A DNA stretch of 36,818 nt. Origin: Dethiobacter sp. (GTDB lineage: Bacteria > Bacillota_D > Dethiobacteria > Dethiobacterales > Dethiobacteraceae). Below the pieces are notes generated by a model. The model was not told where the DNA came from and searched no databases. It worked only from the letters and a program-made list of their open reading frames with translations. Both the position numbers and the translations under genes were made by a program. Below, in pieces: positions 22,680 to 31,134 of this stretch (its first letter is position 1; the number at the start of each line of letters is the position of its first letter). The stretch lies in assembly GCA_018333395.1 (NCBI GenBank), contig JAGXSQ010000151.1:1-36818 (forward strand), in the 5' to 3' direction.

Positions 22680-24017
22680 TTAGGCTGTGCGTACAGGTAA
22701 AGCCAGTTTTTCTTCCAGTGTTGCTAGGCTCACCCCGGTCAGGTCTCGGCCGCGATGGTCAAACGCTTCCTGCGGGACAAGCACCAGGTCATGTTGCTGC
22801 TTTGACAGCGCCGCTTGCGCGGCAGTGAGCAGGTCTGCCACCACCAGTAAGCCGGCCGCTTTAATAGAGCCTCCGAAAAAAAGGCTTTCCGCCGCTTGTA
22901 TCGCTGTGTCCGGCAGACCGAACCACCCGGCGGCCTGGCGCAGCGAGGCCTCACCAAAGCGCGAAGTCAGGAGTAGCGGCGCCCGGGAACGGGCGCGCCT
23001 TATTTTAGCCTCTGCCGCCTCTAGGCGCAGCGGGTCCAAATCAAAATGCATGACAAATCCGGGAGACTGTTGCCGCTCTTTCCGTAGGAGGACCGAAAGG
23101 TCACGGCCGGCGCGGCGGACAGACAGTAGCGGGTTGGCTACCTTTCTAGCCAGGTTAAACGCCTCCACCCTAGTGCGGACCGTTTTCCCGTCCACAGCCG
23201 ACACGACATCGCCCGGCAGGAGGCCGGCGCTTTCAGCCGCTGTGCCGCGCATAACACCGTAGATTTCCGGGGTCAGACCAACCGGCAGGCCCGGTTCGGG
23301 CAGCACCGGCATGGCCAACTCCCTCGTCAGCTCCTTACTCACTATTAACAGCTCCTCCCAAAGGCCGGCGGGGAAACGCAGCTCCGTCGGCGCAAGATGC
23401 GTGTAGCCAGGTAAAAAGAGCCGCGTGGTAAGCGCACCGTGACCTGCCAAAAAGCGAATGGTAGCTAGTAGCTCGTCCATACCCGTCAGATGAGGCAGGG
23501 CTACTACGCTGCCGTGGAAAGGGAGGCCATAGTCGGCAAGAGCGGAGACCGCCTGCAGCGCCCGTTCCGGTTCCTGGTCGCCAAGCAGGAGGCGACGGTT
23601 CGCGGGCGTGCTACTGTTTAAGGAGACGGTCAGCTCTAGCGGCCGTAGCGCTGCCAGCTCGTTAAGCATGATCGGTGAGAGCAGTGTGCCGTTGGTGGTC
23701 AGCGCCAGCAACGTCTCCGGGAACAGCCGGCGCAATTCCCGTAAAATCTCCAGTATTTTTGGGTGGGTAAACGGCTCTCCTTCTTCAAGGCGCGTGGCCG
23801 ATTCGCCGATGACCACCCTCCTCCCGGGGGAAAGAAAAGCAGCCGCCTCCAATACGCGCTCCAAAGGAAGCGGCGGCAGACGACAGCTTTGTACACCCGG
23901 AGGGTTTTGGCGGTGGCTGCAGAAAACACACGCCTGGTTGCAGCAAGAGGTCAGCGCCAGAATATTGTCGCGGGAGGCAGCAGAGAGCAAATACGGGAGG
24001 AAGTTAACAGGCGACAC
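22680..24017 (-). CDS. Radical SAM protein with internal PDZ domain (DUF512-related)
   Basis: The product has 445 residues if started at GTG 24017, which overlaps murC by 14 nt; a longer start at 24053 overlaps it by 50 nt, and the choice is uncertain. The SAM cluster motif CNQACVFC (CxxxCxxC) is near residue 26. It is followed by the fold's conserved pieces (GESATRLEEGEPFTHPKI, LALTTNGTLL, ELTVSLNS). A PDZ-like domain in the middle reads IYGVMRGTAAESAGLLPGD, then VVSAVDGKTV. The C-terminal 100 residues (FGEASLRQAAGWFG, VADLLTAAQAAL) resemble DUF512 endings. In the DUF512 proteins I know, the PDZ comes first, so the order here is unusual. Substrate unknown. Confidence 0.7.
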   Translation of the reverse strand: MSPVNFLPYLLSAASRDNILALTSCCNQACVFCSHRQNPPGVQSCRLPPLPLERVLEAAAFLSPGRRVVIGESATRLEEGEPFTHPKILEILRELRRLFPETLLALTTNGTLLSPIMLNELAALRPLELTVSLNSSTPANRRLLLGDQEPERALQAVSALADYGLPFHGSVVALPHLTGMDELLATIRFLAGHGALTTRLFLPGYTHLAPTELRFPAGLWEELLIVSKELTRELAMPVLPEPGLPVGLTPEIYGVMRGTAAESAGLLPGDVVSAVDGKTVRTRVEAFNLARKVANPLLSVRRAGRDLSVLLRKERQQSPGFVMHFDLDPLRLEAAEAKIRRARSRAPLLLTSRFGEASLRQAAGWFGLPDTAIQAAESLFFGGSIKAAGLLVVADLLTAAQAALSKQQHDLVLVPQEAFDHRGRDLTGVSLATLEEKLALPVRTA

Positions 24018-25386
24018 CGTCCTCTTGCAGACGCCTAGCAATAGTGTGCCCAATTTCGGTAATGTCGCCAGCGCCCATGACCAGAATCAGGTCGCCAGTC
24101 TTTGCTGACGCTGCAACCCTGGAGATAAGCTCCGGTGCGTCATCAACCTGGATAACGTCCGTCCCCCTTTCCCGCATGCGCCGCGCCAGTTCGGCGGAAG
24201 TCACGCCGGGGATGGGCTCTTCTCCTGCCGCGTAGATTTTATGCAAAAAAACTTGGTCGGCTAAGGCAAAGGAACGGGCGAATTCGTCCATAAACAGGCC
24301 AGTCCGGTTGTAGCGGTGGGGTTGGAAGACCGCCAAAACCCGCCCAGGATGGCCGGCGCGGGCCGCTTTCAGCGTAGCTTGCACTTCCGTGGGGTGGTGG
24401 GCATAGTCATCTACCACCGCCACCGGACGCTGCGTCAGGAACTGGAAGCGGCGCTTGGCGCCGCCGAACGCCGCCAAACCGCCTTTAATAGCGTCAAAAG
24501 GAATGGCTAGACTGGTAGCAGCAGCCACCGTCGCCAGAGCGTTGGCTACGTTATGTTCCCCCGGCACCGGCAGGACAATTGTGCCAAGCTGACGCCCACT
24601 ATGCCATACTGTAAAGCTGCTGCTCCATCCCTCTGCCTGTACGTCTGTAGCCTGAAAATCGGCAGGCGTTTGCAGCCCGTATGTAATGACGCTCTCCAGG
24701 TGTGTCGGCCTCATACCAGCAAGATAACGGTCATCAGCACAGAGCACAGCCGTTCCTCCCGGCTTGATATTGGCTAGGAAGTCGCGGTAAGCGGCCAGCA
24801 GCCGGTTAAAATCGCCACCGTAATGTTCCAGGTGGTCGGGCTCCACATTGGTGACGACAGCCAAACTTGGCCTGTAGCGCAAAAAAGAATGGTCGCTTTC
24901 GCACGCCTCCGCCACCAGAAACTCCGACCCGCCAAGGCGAGCATTGCCGTCAAAGTCGTCTAACACTCCCCCGATAAAGGCTGTCGGGTCAAGTCCGCCG
25001 TATGTAAGGACCAGAGCGAGCATAGACGTAGTGGTTGTCTTGCCATGCGCCCCGGCCACGGCAATACCGTAGCGCTCGTTCAGGAAGCGAGCCAGCAGTT
25101 CCGAACGGTGCCACAGTGGCAAGTTCCGGCGACGTGCCTCCGCCAATTCGGGGTTGCCGGCGGGAATGGCTGTAGAGTACACGACAAGCTCCGCGCCAAC
25201 CACGTTCTCCGCAGCGTGTTCATCATAGATTTTGCCGCCCTGCCGCGCCAGAGAATCGGTGATTTCGCTCCGTTTCACATCGGAGCCGCTGACAGAAAAG
25301 CCCAGATGCAATAGGACGCGGGCCAGTCCGCTCATCCCGTAGCCTCCGATACCGACAAAATGAATATTTTTAATCTCCTTCAGCAA
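24004..25386 (-). CDS. murC: UDP-N-acetylmuramate--L-alanine ligase
   Basis: MurC adds L-alanine to UDP-MurNAc in peptidoglycan precursor synthesis. The 460-residue length is typical. The N-terminal Rossmann segment HFVGIGGYGMSGLARVLL, the ATP-binding loop VAGAHGKTTTTSMLA, ACESDHSFLRYRP, VVTNVEPDHLEHYGG, and the C-terminal VVDDYAHHPTEVQATL and FQPHRYNRT are all conserved. It is not embedded in a dcw cluster here; the only downstream partner is the radical SAM gene. Confidence 0.97.
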   Translation of the reverse strand: MLKEIKNIHFVGIGGYGMSGLARVLLHLGFSVSGSDVKRSEITDSLARQGGKIYDEHAAENVVGAELVVYSTAIPAGNPELAEARRRNLPLWHRSELLARFLNERYGIAVAGAHGKTTTTSMLALVLTYGGLDPTAFIGGVLDDFDGNARLGGSEFLVAEACESDHSFLRYRPSLAVVTNVEPDHLEHYGGDFNRLLAAYRDFLANIKPGGTAVLCADDRYLAGMRPTHLESVITYGLQTPADFQATDVQAEGWSSSFTVWHSGRQLGTIVLPVPGEHNVANALATVAAATSLAIPFDAIKGGLAAFGGAKRRFQFLTQRPVAVVDDYAHHPTEVQATLKAARAGHPGRVLAVFQPHRYNRTGLFMDEFARSFALADQVFLHKIYAAGEEPIPGVTSAELARRMRERGTDVIQVDDAPELISRVAASAKTGDLILVMGAGDITEIGHTIARRLQEDGVAC

Positions 25387-25601
25387 AGGATGACCCCTCT
25401 CTCACTTTCAGTCTCGCCTTTCAGTTTATGATAGTATGCCCTTTTTGGTAACCCGCCAGTAGCGGCATGTTTTCTCGGTCTGTGCCGGCGATAGCGATAC
25501 TTATGTGTAGGTCTGCCGCTAACCTTGTCCGGCCGCCACGACAAAGATCCGCTCTATTTCTGACGGGGTAGAGTTTTATGTTAAGCACTTCACCCTGTCA
25601 G
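25387..25601. other. Intergenic region upstream of murC
   Basis: No gene or clear promoter was recognised in this part of the 391-bp gap between tsaD and murC. It should contain the murC promoter on the minus strand. Confidence 0.4.
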
Positions 25602-25643
25602 TTCCCCTGTTTTTGCAGCAAAAGCTGCGCGCGGAGAGGGGAA
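25602..25643. repeat. Hairpin next to the DnaA-box cluster
   Basis: Outer arms TTCCCCT (25602-25608) and AGGGGAA (25637-25643) and inner arms GCAGC (25615-25619) and GCTGC (25624-25628) form an imperfect stem-loop. It has no T tract on either strand, so it is not an ordinary terminator. Confidence 0.55.
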
Positions 25644-25652
25644 TCAACATAA

Positions 25653-25724
25653 TAATCCACAGCATCCACAGGTTTATCCACAGAAAGCACGCTTTTGCCG
25701 ACGAAGAAATAACCTTTATCCACA
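25653..25724 (+). promoter_or_regulatory. Cluster of DnaA-box-like repeats in one orientation
   Basis: Two perfect TTATCCACA boxes lie at 25674-25682 and 25716-25724. A one-mismatch box TAATCCACA lies at 25653-25661 and a weaker GCATCCACA at 25662-25670. All four point the same way. An AT-rich stretch with repeated TAACAT follows (about 25726-25757). The consensus DnaA box is TTATCCACA. No dnaA, dnaN or rpmH is nearby, so this is either a DnaA titration/regulatory cluster or an unusual origin region. Confidence 0.7.
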
Positions 25725-25777
25725 AAATTAACAGCTATTTAACATAACATTAACATCAGGTATTTGCCGCCCTCTTC

Positions 25778-26803
25778 TTACCCCACCTGCCGAAAAATGT
25801 CTAAAGCCGGCGCCGCGTTAAGGTCAAATCCGGAAAATTTGTTTTGCCGGAAAAGGTCATATCCGGCGCACGCCACCATAGCAGCATTATCCGTACACAG
25901 TTCCGGTCGCGGGCAGAGCAAGCTTCGGCCGTCTGCCGACAGCGCCTCCGCTAGGCGTCGGCGCAATTCTCTGTTGGCGGCCACCCCACCTGCCAGAAGG
26001 ACCGTTTTAACACCCTTAACTCTCGCTGCCAGCACCGTTTTTTCCACCAGAACAGCTACAGCGGCGGCCTGGAAACTGGCCGCTACATCGGCCCTGTTTA
26101 GGGGCTCCTGCTTTTGCCTGAGCTTGTGTACAGTGTTGATGACTGCCGATTTCAACCCAGAAAACGAGAAATCAAAAGTCCCGTCCTGTCCGGCAAAAGC
26201 CTTGGGGAAAGCGTAGGCGTCTGGATTGCCGAAAGCCGCTTCACTGTCGACAGCCGGACCTCCCGGGTAGCCCAGCTCCAAAGTACGGGCAATTTTATCA
26301 AAAGCCTCACCGGCGGCATCATCGCGGGTAGTTCCCAGCACCTCTGCTTCCTCCCGCCGGCGTAAGTAAAGCAGGCTGGTATGACCGCCGGAAGCAACAA
26401 GACAGACGGCCGGGAAAGTCACGTCATGCTCCAGGTAGTTGGCCGCCACATGAGCAACCACATGATGAACCGCCACCAGCGGCTTGCCGGTGGCAAAGGC
26501 TAGCGTCTTGGCGGTATTGACGCCCACCAGCAGCGCGCCCACCAGGCCCGGCCCGCAGGTGACGGCCAGCGCTGCCAAGTCACCAAACCCTACTCCGGCG
26601 GCAGCAAGTGCCCGATCAATAACCAGGTTGATGTTCTCCAAGTGCCGACGCGAGGCAATTTCCGGCACCACACCGCCGAATTTTTGGTGGTCTGCCACCT
26701 GCGAGTTAACTACATTGCTCAGTATCACCCGCCCGTCCGCCACTACAGCAGCTGCCGTTTCATCACAGGAAGTTTCCAGGCCAAGAATCAGTACTCTGCT
26801 CAT
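25778..26803 (-). CDS. tsaD: tRNA N6-adenosine threonylcarbamoyltransferase TsaD
   Basis: TsaD transfers the threonylcarbamoyl group to A37 of ANN-decoding tRNAs, together with TsaB and TsaE. The 341-residue protein starts with ILGLETSCDETAAAVV and carries the metal-binding HxxxH in AVHHVVAHVAANYLEH. The substrate-site motifs VACLVASGGHTSLLYL-type (here PAVCLVASGGHTSLLYL), YPGGPAVD and LLAGGVAANRELR are also present. It is the last gene of the thiL-tsaE-tsaB-rimI-tsaD run, 10 bp after rimI. Confidence 0.97.
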   Translation of the reverse strand: MSRVLILGLETSCDETAAAVVADGRVILSNVVNSQVADHQKFGGVVPEIASRRHLENINLVIDRALAAAGVGFGDLAALAVTCGPGLVGALLVGVNTAKTLAFATGKPLVAVHHVVAHVAANYLEHDVTFPAVCLVASGGHTSLLYLRRREEAEVLGTTRDDAAGEAFDKIARTLELGYPGGPAVDSEAAFGNPDAYAFPKAFAGQDGTFDFSFSGLKSAVINTVHKLRQKQEPLNRADVAASFQAAAVAVLVEKTVLAARVKGVKTVLLAGGVAANRELRRRLAEALSADGRSLLCPRPELCTDNAAMVACAGYDLFRQNKFSGFDLNAAPALDIFRQVG

Positions 26804-26813
26804 TTTTCCCCCG

Positions 26814-27287
26814 TCAGTCCTGTCCTGCGGCAGCCCGCCTGCAGGAAGGCAAGCGTTCCAGCCACATAATCAGGGCATCTTCTTCGTTGTAGTACCTCGG
26901 TCGCACGCCGCAGACAATAAAGCCGTATTGCCTGTACAGATTTTGCGCCTTGAGGTTGGAACGGCGCACCTCCAAAGTTATCTTTACAGCTCCCCGGCAG
27001 GCCGCCTCCACCAGCAGTTCTTCCAGTAGCGCACTGCCTACGCCCCGGCGCCGGCAATCAGAACGGACAGCCAGGTTGGTAATATGGGCTTCATCCAGGA
27101 TGACCCAAAACCCGGCGTAGCCGGCAACCTCTCCCGCTGTAAGCGCCACAAAATAGCTAGCCAGCCTGTTTGTCAGAACCTCCTGCAAAAAAGCGTTCCG
27201 CGACCAAGGGGAAGGGAAGGCCTCGCGCTCGATAGCCACCACTTGGTCAGCATGTTCCGGTCGCATGCGTTCAAAGGTCAGTTCCAG
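26814..27287 (-). CDS. rimI: Ribosomal-protein-alanine N-acetyltransferase RimI-like
   Basis: This GNAT acetyltransferase family includes RimI, which acetylates the N-terminus of ribosomal protein S18. Conserved parts are the N-terminal ERMRPEHADQVVAIEREAFP with SPWSR, the acetyl-CoA loop VRSDCRRRGVGSALLEELL and LEVRRSNLKAQNLYRQYGF. The start is uncertain. AAGGAGG lies 8 nt before a CTG at 27287 (157 residues), and there is no ATG or GTG at that distance. The first ATG, 27266, has no ribosome binding site. The family usually has a few residues before the R-M motif, which favours the CTG. It overlaps the tsaB end. Confidence 0.88.
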   Translation of the reverse strand: MELTFERMRPEHADQVVAIEREAFPSPWSRNAFLQEVLTNRLASYFVALTAGEVAGYAGFWVILDEAHITNLAVRSDCRRRGVGSALLEELLVEAACRGAVKITLEVRRSNLKAQNLYRQYGFIVCGVRPRYYNEEDALIMWLERLPSCRRAAAGQD

Positions 27288-28002
27288 GGGAACATCCTCC
27301 TTCTCGGCAGCCCGCCTGGCTCTTGGTTTCCGCCTCGGAGCGGCGTACGTACTGGGGAAGAAGATCCCGGAAAGGCACACCTCCGCCGGCAACTAGCCGT
27401 GTCAGTCCGAGACGCGCCACGGAAGCGGCTCTGGAAAGGCCTGCTTCCAGCGGCAGGAAGCAGGCCTGCGGGCCAAACGCCTCGGTAATAAGCTCACGAT
27501 ATACGGGAACAGCATCTCCGGTAAAAAGAACCGGCTCGCCGTACTCTTTCAATTCTGCCAGCAGCTCAGGCAACGGCATAGCCCTTTCCTCCCCCAGCCT
27601 TACCGGCCCCTCCGCAGGCACGCGAAAGACAGCGTTGTAGACCTGCTGCCGCCTGGCATCAAGGATTGGTGAAACCAGGCCAGAAAAGTGAGGCGACTGG
27701 GCGGCCAGCGCCTCCAGTGTGGAAACAGCAACGAGCGGAAGACCCAGTGCCTGTCCCAAAGCCCTAGCTGTAGCCACGCCTATACGCACACCAGTGAAGG
27801 AGCCGGGGCCCGCCGCTACTGCCACACCGCCAAGATCCTCCGGTGTCAGTCCTGCATCACGCAGCATGGCTGCCACCATCGGCAACAGCCGCTCCGAGTG
27901 CGTCTTCCTCACCTGTAGCGTGTATTCAGCAAGCAGTCTTTGCGGCGTGACGAGGGCCACCCCACAGACGAGTGTCGCTGTGTCAATTCCGAGCACCAGC
28001 AC
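27271..28002 (-). CDS. tsaB: tRNA threonylcarbamoyladenosine biosynthesis protein TsaB
   Basis: TsaB is the inactive TsaD paralogue that scaffolds t6A synthesis. The start GTG 28002 follows AAGGAG and gives the usual N-terminus VLVLGIDTATLVCGVAL; length 243. The typical motifs HSERLLPMVAAML, VAAGPGSFTGVRIGVATA and VSTLEALA are present. It overlaps tsaE by 20 nt and rimI downstream. The C-terminal tail (SQAGCREGGCSPGTDL) overlaps the start region of rimI and is not conserved-looking. Confidence 0.95.
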   Translation of the reverse strand: MLVLGIDTATLVCGVALVTPQRLLAEYTLQVRKTHSERLLPMVAAMLRDAGLTPEDLGGVAVAAGPGSFTGVRIGVATARALGQALGLPLVAVSTLEALAAQSPHFSGLVSPILDARRQQVYNAVFRVPAEGPVRLGEERAMPLPELLAELKEYGEPVLFTGDAVPVYRELITEAFGPQACFLPLEAGLSRAASVARLGLTRLVAGGGVPFRDLLPQYVRRSEAETKSQAGCREGGCSPGTDL

Positions 28003-28501
28003 CTGCTTCCTCTCCTTCCGGCGGCAAATCAGCCAGGAGCGCACTGTACTTTGGCCCTCTGGCGAAGAGCGTTATCTCCCGGCAGTGCTCTTCTGTCCCC
28101 CGGGCAAGATGGACAGCGAGGGCCGGCACATCTGAGACCCGGCTAAATTTGCCGGCCCATTCCACCACACACACGCCTTCCCCATCTAGGTACTCTTCCA
28201 TACCAAGTTCCAGCAACTCCTCTTCATCGTCCAGACGGTAAAGATCGAAATGATAAAAAGGCCACCGCCCTTCATAGACGTTGAGGAGTATAAACGTCGG
28301 GCTGCATACCGGCCCGCTGACACCGAGCGCTCTAGCCACACCGCGGGCAAACACGCTCTTGCCGGTACCCAACTCTCCATCTAGCAAGAGAACCGCCCCC
28401 GAGAACAGACGCTCCCCCACCGCCCGGCCCAGCGCCTCCGTCTGTTCTTCGCTGCCGGTTCTGATAAACCGCCTCACATCACTGGCGCTAAAAATGTGCA
28501 A
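27983..28501 (-). CDS. tsaE: tRNA threonylcarbamoyladenosine biosynthesis ATPase TsaE
   Basis: This 172-residue P-loop ATPase of the t6A machinery has the Walker A motif LDGELGTGKSVFARG, then SPTFILLNVYEG and FYHFDLYRLDDEEELLELG, the family signature, and VVEWAGKF. It is a little longer than most TsaE proteins (about 150), with an acidic, low-complexity tail. It overlaps thiL by 14 nt and tsaB by 20 nt. Confidence 0.96.
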   Translation of the reverse strand: MHIFSASDVRRFIRTGSEEQTEALGRAVGERLFSGAVLLLDGELGTGKSVFARGVARALGVSGPVCSPTFILLNVYEGRWPFYHFDLYRLDDEEELLELGMEEYLDGEGVCVVEWAGKFSRVSDVPALAVHLARGTEEHCREITLFARGPKYSALLADLPPEGEEAGAGARN

Positions 28502-29489
28502 AACCCCTAGCCTCTATTCTTTCCCTTGCTCCGGCCGCCGTAATCATCAATATCTCCTCGCCGTCAGAAATTTGCCCGATTTCGTATAACGGCGTCCCAA
28601 AACGGGTCGCAAATTCCCCGGCCAACCAGGCAAAGCACTCTTTTTTCACCGCCAGCAGCAGTTCATAGTCTTCGCCACCCGACAAAGCAAGGTCCAGGTA
28701 GTTTTTCCCTGCCAGCGACGCTAGCTGTCGTGCCGCCGGTGACACCGGGATTTTTCTTTCATGGAGGACGGCGCCGCAACCGCTTCTCTCGCAAATTTCT
28801 CCCAGGTCTTTGAGCACCCCGTCAGACAGATCAATAGCCGCCGTCACCGCCCCCGTGGCCGCCAGGAACTGTCCTTCCCGCAGGCGCGGTACCGGGCGAA
28901 AATGCGCTGAGAGCGCCTCCTGCCGCACTTCGGCGGGGCAATCCAGCTGCGGATTTAAGAGTAGGAGCAGGCCGGCAGCAGAAGCGCCCAGCATTCCGGT
29001 AACACAGAGCACATCGCCGGGAGAAGCGCCGCTACGCAGCAGCACTTTCCCTGCCTCACCCTGAGCGGTGATACTGACGACCAGCGGGCCTGGGGAGCCT
29101 ACCGTGTCGCCTCCGACCAGCAAGACCGCAAACCGGTCGGCCAAAGCCTTCAGACCACGGTAAAAATCAAGAATAAACTCCACGTCCGTCTCTTTGGTCA
29201 GTGCCAGGGAAACATAGACATAGCGAGCCTCCGCCCCCATGGCGGCCAAGTCGCTTAAGTTCACCGCCAGTGCCTTGTGGCCAAGGTCGTCAGCCGACAC
29301 GGCATCACGCAAGAAATGGACGCCTTCCACCAACATATCGGTAGTGGTAACCAGCCGCTTGCCCGGCGTCAGGACAGTTACGGCGGCATCGTCGCCGATA
29401 CCCACCAATCCTTCCTCCCCAAGCACAGGTGCTACAAGCTCAGCAATCTCCCGAATCAATCTTTTTTCGCCCCACTGGCCAACATTCAC
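28488..29489 (-). CDS. thiL: Thiamine-monophosphate kinase
   Basis: ThiL phosphorylates thiamine monophosphate to the active diphosphate. The 333-residue protein has the conserved GIGDDAAVTVL near the N-terminus, TTDMLVEGVHF with HFLRDAVSADDLGHKALAVN, LSDLAAMGAE, GGDTVGSPGPLVVSITAQG, AIDLSDGVLKDLG and SGGEDYELL. It is the first gene of the run that continues into tsaE, as in many Clostridia. Confidence 0.97.
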   Translation of the reverse strand: MNVGQWGEKRLIREIAELVAPVLGEEGLVGIGDDAAVTVLTPGKRLVTTTDMLVEGVHFLRDAVSADDLGHKALAVNLSDLAAMGAEARYVYVSLALTKETDVEFILDFYRGLKALADRFAVLLVGGDTVGSPGPLVVSITAQGEAGKVLLRSGASPGDVLCVTGMLGASAAGLLLLLNPQLDCPAEVRQEALSAHFRPVPRLREGQFLAATGAVTAAIDLSDGVLKDLGEICERSGCGAVLHERKIPVSPAARQLASLAGKNYLDLALSGGEDYELLLAVKKECFAWLAGEFATRFGTPLYEIGQISDGEEILMITAAGARERIEARGFAHF

Positions 29490-29694
29490 TGTTCATCACC
29501 TACCCCTGATTATAGCGCTGACGGACGGCAAAAACAACAAGCGCCCCCCATAGTCAGAGCTGACGCGTGAAATTGTTTAAGAACCCCGCAAGGCCGGAAA
29601 AGCGAGGGAAAAGCCTGAACATTGACCTGCTCTATGTTACGTCAATTCCAAGCCCTATTTCCACGTTCCGGATGAGTCAGAAAGCTTTAAAATT

Positions 29695-29721
29695 CCTGAC
29701 GTTTAAGTTTCATGCGTCAGG
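29695..29721 (-). terminator. Weak hairpin after the transporter gene
   Basis: CCTGACG and CGTCAGG are 7-bp inverted repeats separated by 13 bases. On the minus strand the hairpin is followed by AATTTTAAAG. It may terminate the transporter transcript; the loop is long and the T tract poor. The rest of the 257-bp gap 29490-29746 shows nothing recognisable. Confidence 0.4.
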
Positions 29722-29746
29722 GCTGAATCTTTAGAACTACTTTCGG

Positions 29747-31015
29747 CTAAGGCAATTTATATTTCAGTTTGAACGCGAACAGGCTTATGAGCCAACCAAT
29801 AACGACAAATATTCCTGCGAAAAAGAACGATAAAACATAAGTTTTTGTGATATCAAATATCCAGGCAGCGGCAATTGGGCCCAAAAAGGCGGCTAAACCA
29901 AAAGCGGTTACAACCACACCATAGATGGCTCCTAAATTCGCAGCACCAAAAACGACAGTGGTCAATAACGGATATAATCCCAGCGTAACAGCAAATCCAA
30001 AGCCAAAAATGAGAGCGCAGGCATACAAAGTTGCTGTTGTTGTCGCTACTGTATTAAACAGAAAAAATGTTGCGGCCACTACCGGATAAGTTACCAGCAT
30101 CAGTCGTACTGCTCCGAACCTTTCAGCAATATAACCGGCTATGGTTCTGCCAAAACCATTAGCAACTCCAAAAAACACACTGGCCAAGGCGGCCTGGGGT
30201 TTTTCCAGGCCAAGAATTGATATGCCATAGGGCACTATATGCGTCATGGCTATTAATCCTCCCAAAATAACACAGAATAGCCCGAGCCATAAAAAATATA
30301 AGGCCGGCGATTTAAGAGCTTCCGCTAAAGTGGCTTCCATTCTGGACCCATACATTGGCCCTGTCGCATTTTTTGCAGTTGACAACCAACCCGGAGGAGT
30401 CCAGCCTGGCTCCGGAAGTCTGATCAACCACGCCGCAAACATCGTGACTGCAAATGTTACAACGCCCAAAACGAGAAAAGTATGGGAAATTCCTACGGTA
30501 TGAATTAGCCTAGTTATCCAGGGAGCGAATAAAGCGGCGGCTAGTCCAAAGCCGGTAACACTTACGCTGATGGCCAGAGCGGGCTTGTCCGGAAACCATT
30601 TCCTCGCGGTAGGAACTGTAACACAATAGGCAAGAGCGCATCCGAGCCCGCTTATAACACCATAAGTTAAAGGTAACCACCAGGTAAATGGGAACCTTTC
30701 AACCTGAGCCGCCAACAGGTAGCCGATGAAAAAAAGTATTCCTCCGGCAGCAGCAACTTTTCTGGGTCCGGCTTTATCCTGCAAAGCGCCGCCAAAAATC
30801 ATCCCTACCGTTGTAAATACGAAAAGGTATATTGACAATGGAAGGGCAGCGGCCGCTCTGGTCCAGCCAAATTGTTGCTCTAAAGGAACTATGAAAACAC
30901 CCCAGGCATAGGATATACCTCCCATTAAAGACAGCAAAAATCCAGCAATCGGAATGCTCCATCTTGAAATAACATAATTCGGCGCTACGGCATTTTTCTC
31001 TGCATCAGTTACCAA
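29747..31015 (-). CDS. MFS transporter of the oxalate/formate antiporter (OFA) type
   Basis: The product has 422 residues and about 12 transmembrane helices. The start is TTG 31015, 8 nt after GGAGGT. The first helix region GGISYAWGVFIVPLEQQFGW and the loop GGALQDKAGPRKVAAAGGIL are characteristic of the OFA family. Other typical parts are GLGCALAYCVTVPTARKWFP and GVANGFGRTIAGYIAERFG. The members known exchange oxalate and formate, but many transport other small carboxylates, so the substrate is open. Its DNA is more AT-rich than that of the neighbouring operons. It is probably monocistronic. Confidence 0.88.
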   Translation of the reverse strand: MVTDAEKNAVAPNYVISRWSIPIAGFLLSLMGGISYAWGVFIVPLEQQFGWTRAAAALPLSIYLFVFTTVGMIFGGALQDKAGPRKVAAAGGILFFIGYLLAAQVERFPFTWWLPLTYGVISGLGCALAYCVTVPTARKWFPDKPALAISVSVTGFGLAAALFAPWITRLIHTVGISHTFLVLGVVTFAVTMFAAWLIRLPEPGWTPPGWLSTAKNATGPMYGSRMEATLAEALKSPALYFLWLGLFCVILGGLIAMTHIVPYGISILGLEKPQAALASVFFGVANGFGRTIAGYIAERFGAVRLMLVTYPVVAATFFLFNTVATTTATLYACALIFGFGFAVTLGLYPLLTTVVFGAANLGAIYGVVVTAFGLAAFLGPIAAAWIFDITKTYVLSFFFAGIFVVIGWLISLFAFKLKYKLP

Positions 31016-31134
31016 TACTTGCTACCTCCATAATTATTTCTCAGCAATAAACAGTAGTTTAAAATCTTCTGCGGTAAGCATGTCAGATCTGGAAGAGAAC
31101 CCGAGGCTTTTTGACAAAAGTAATAGGCCATTCC

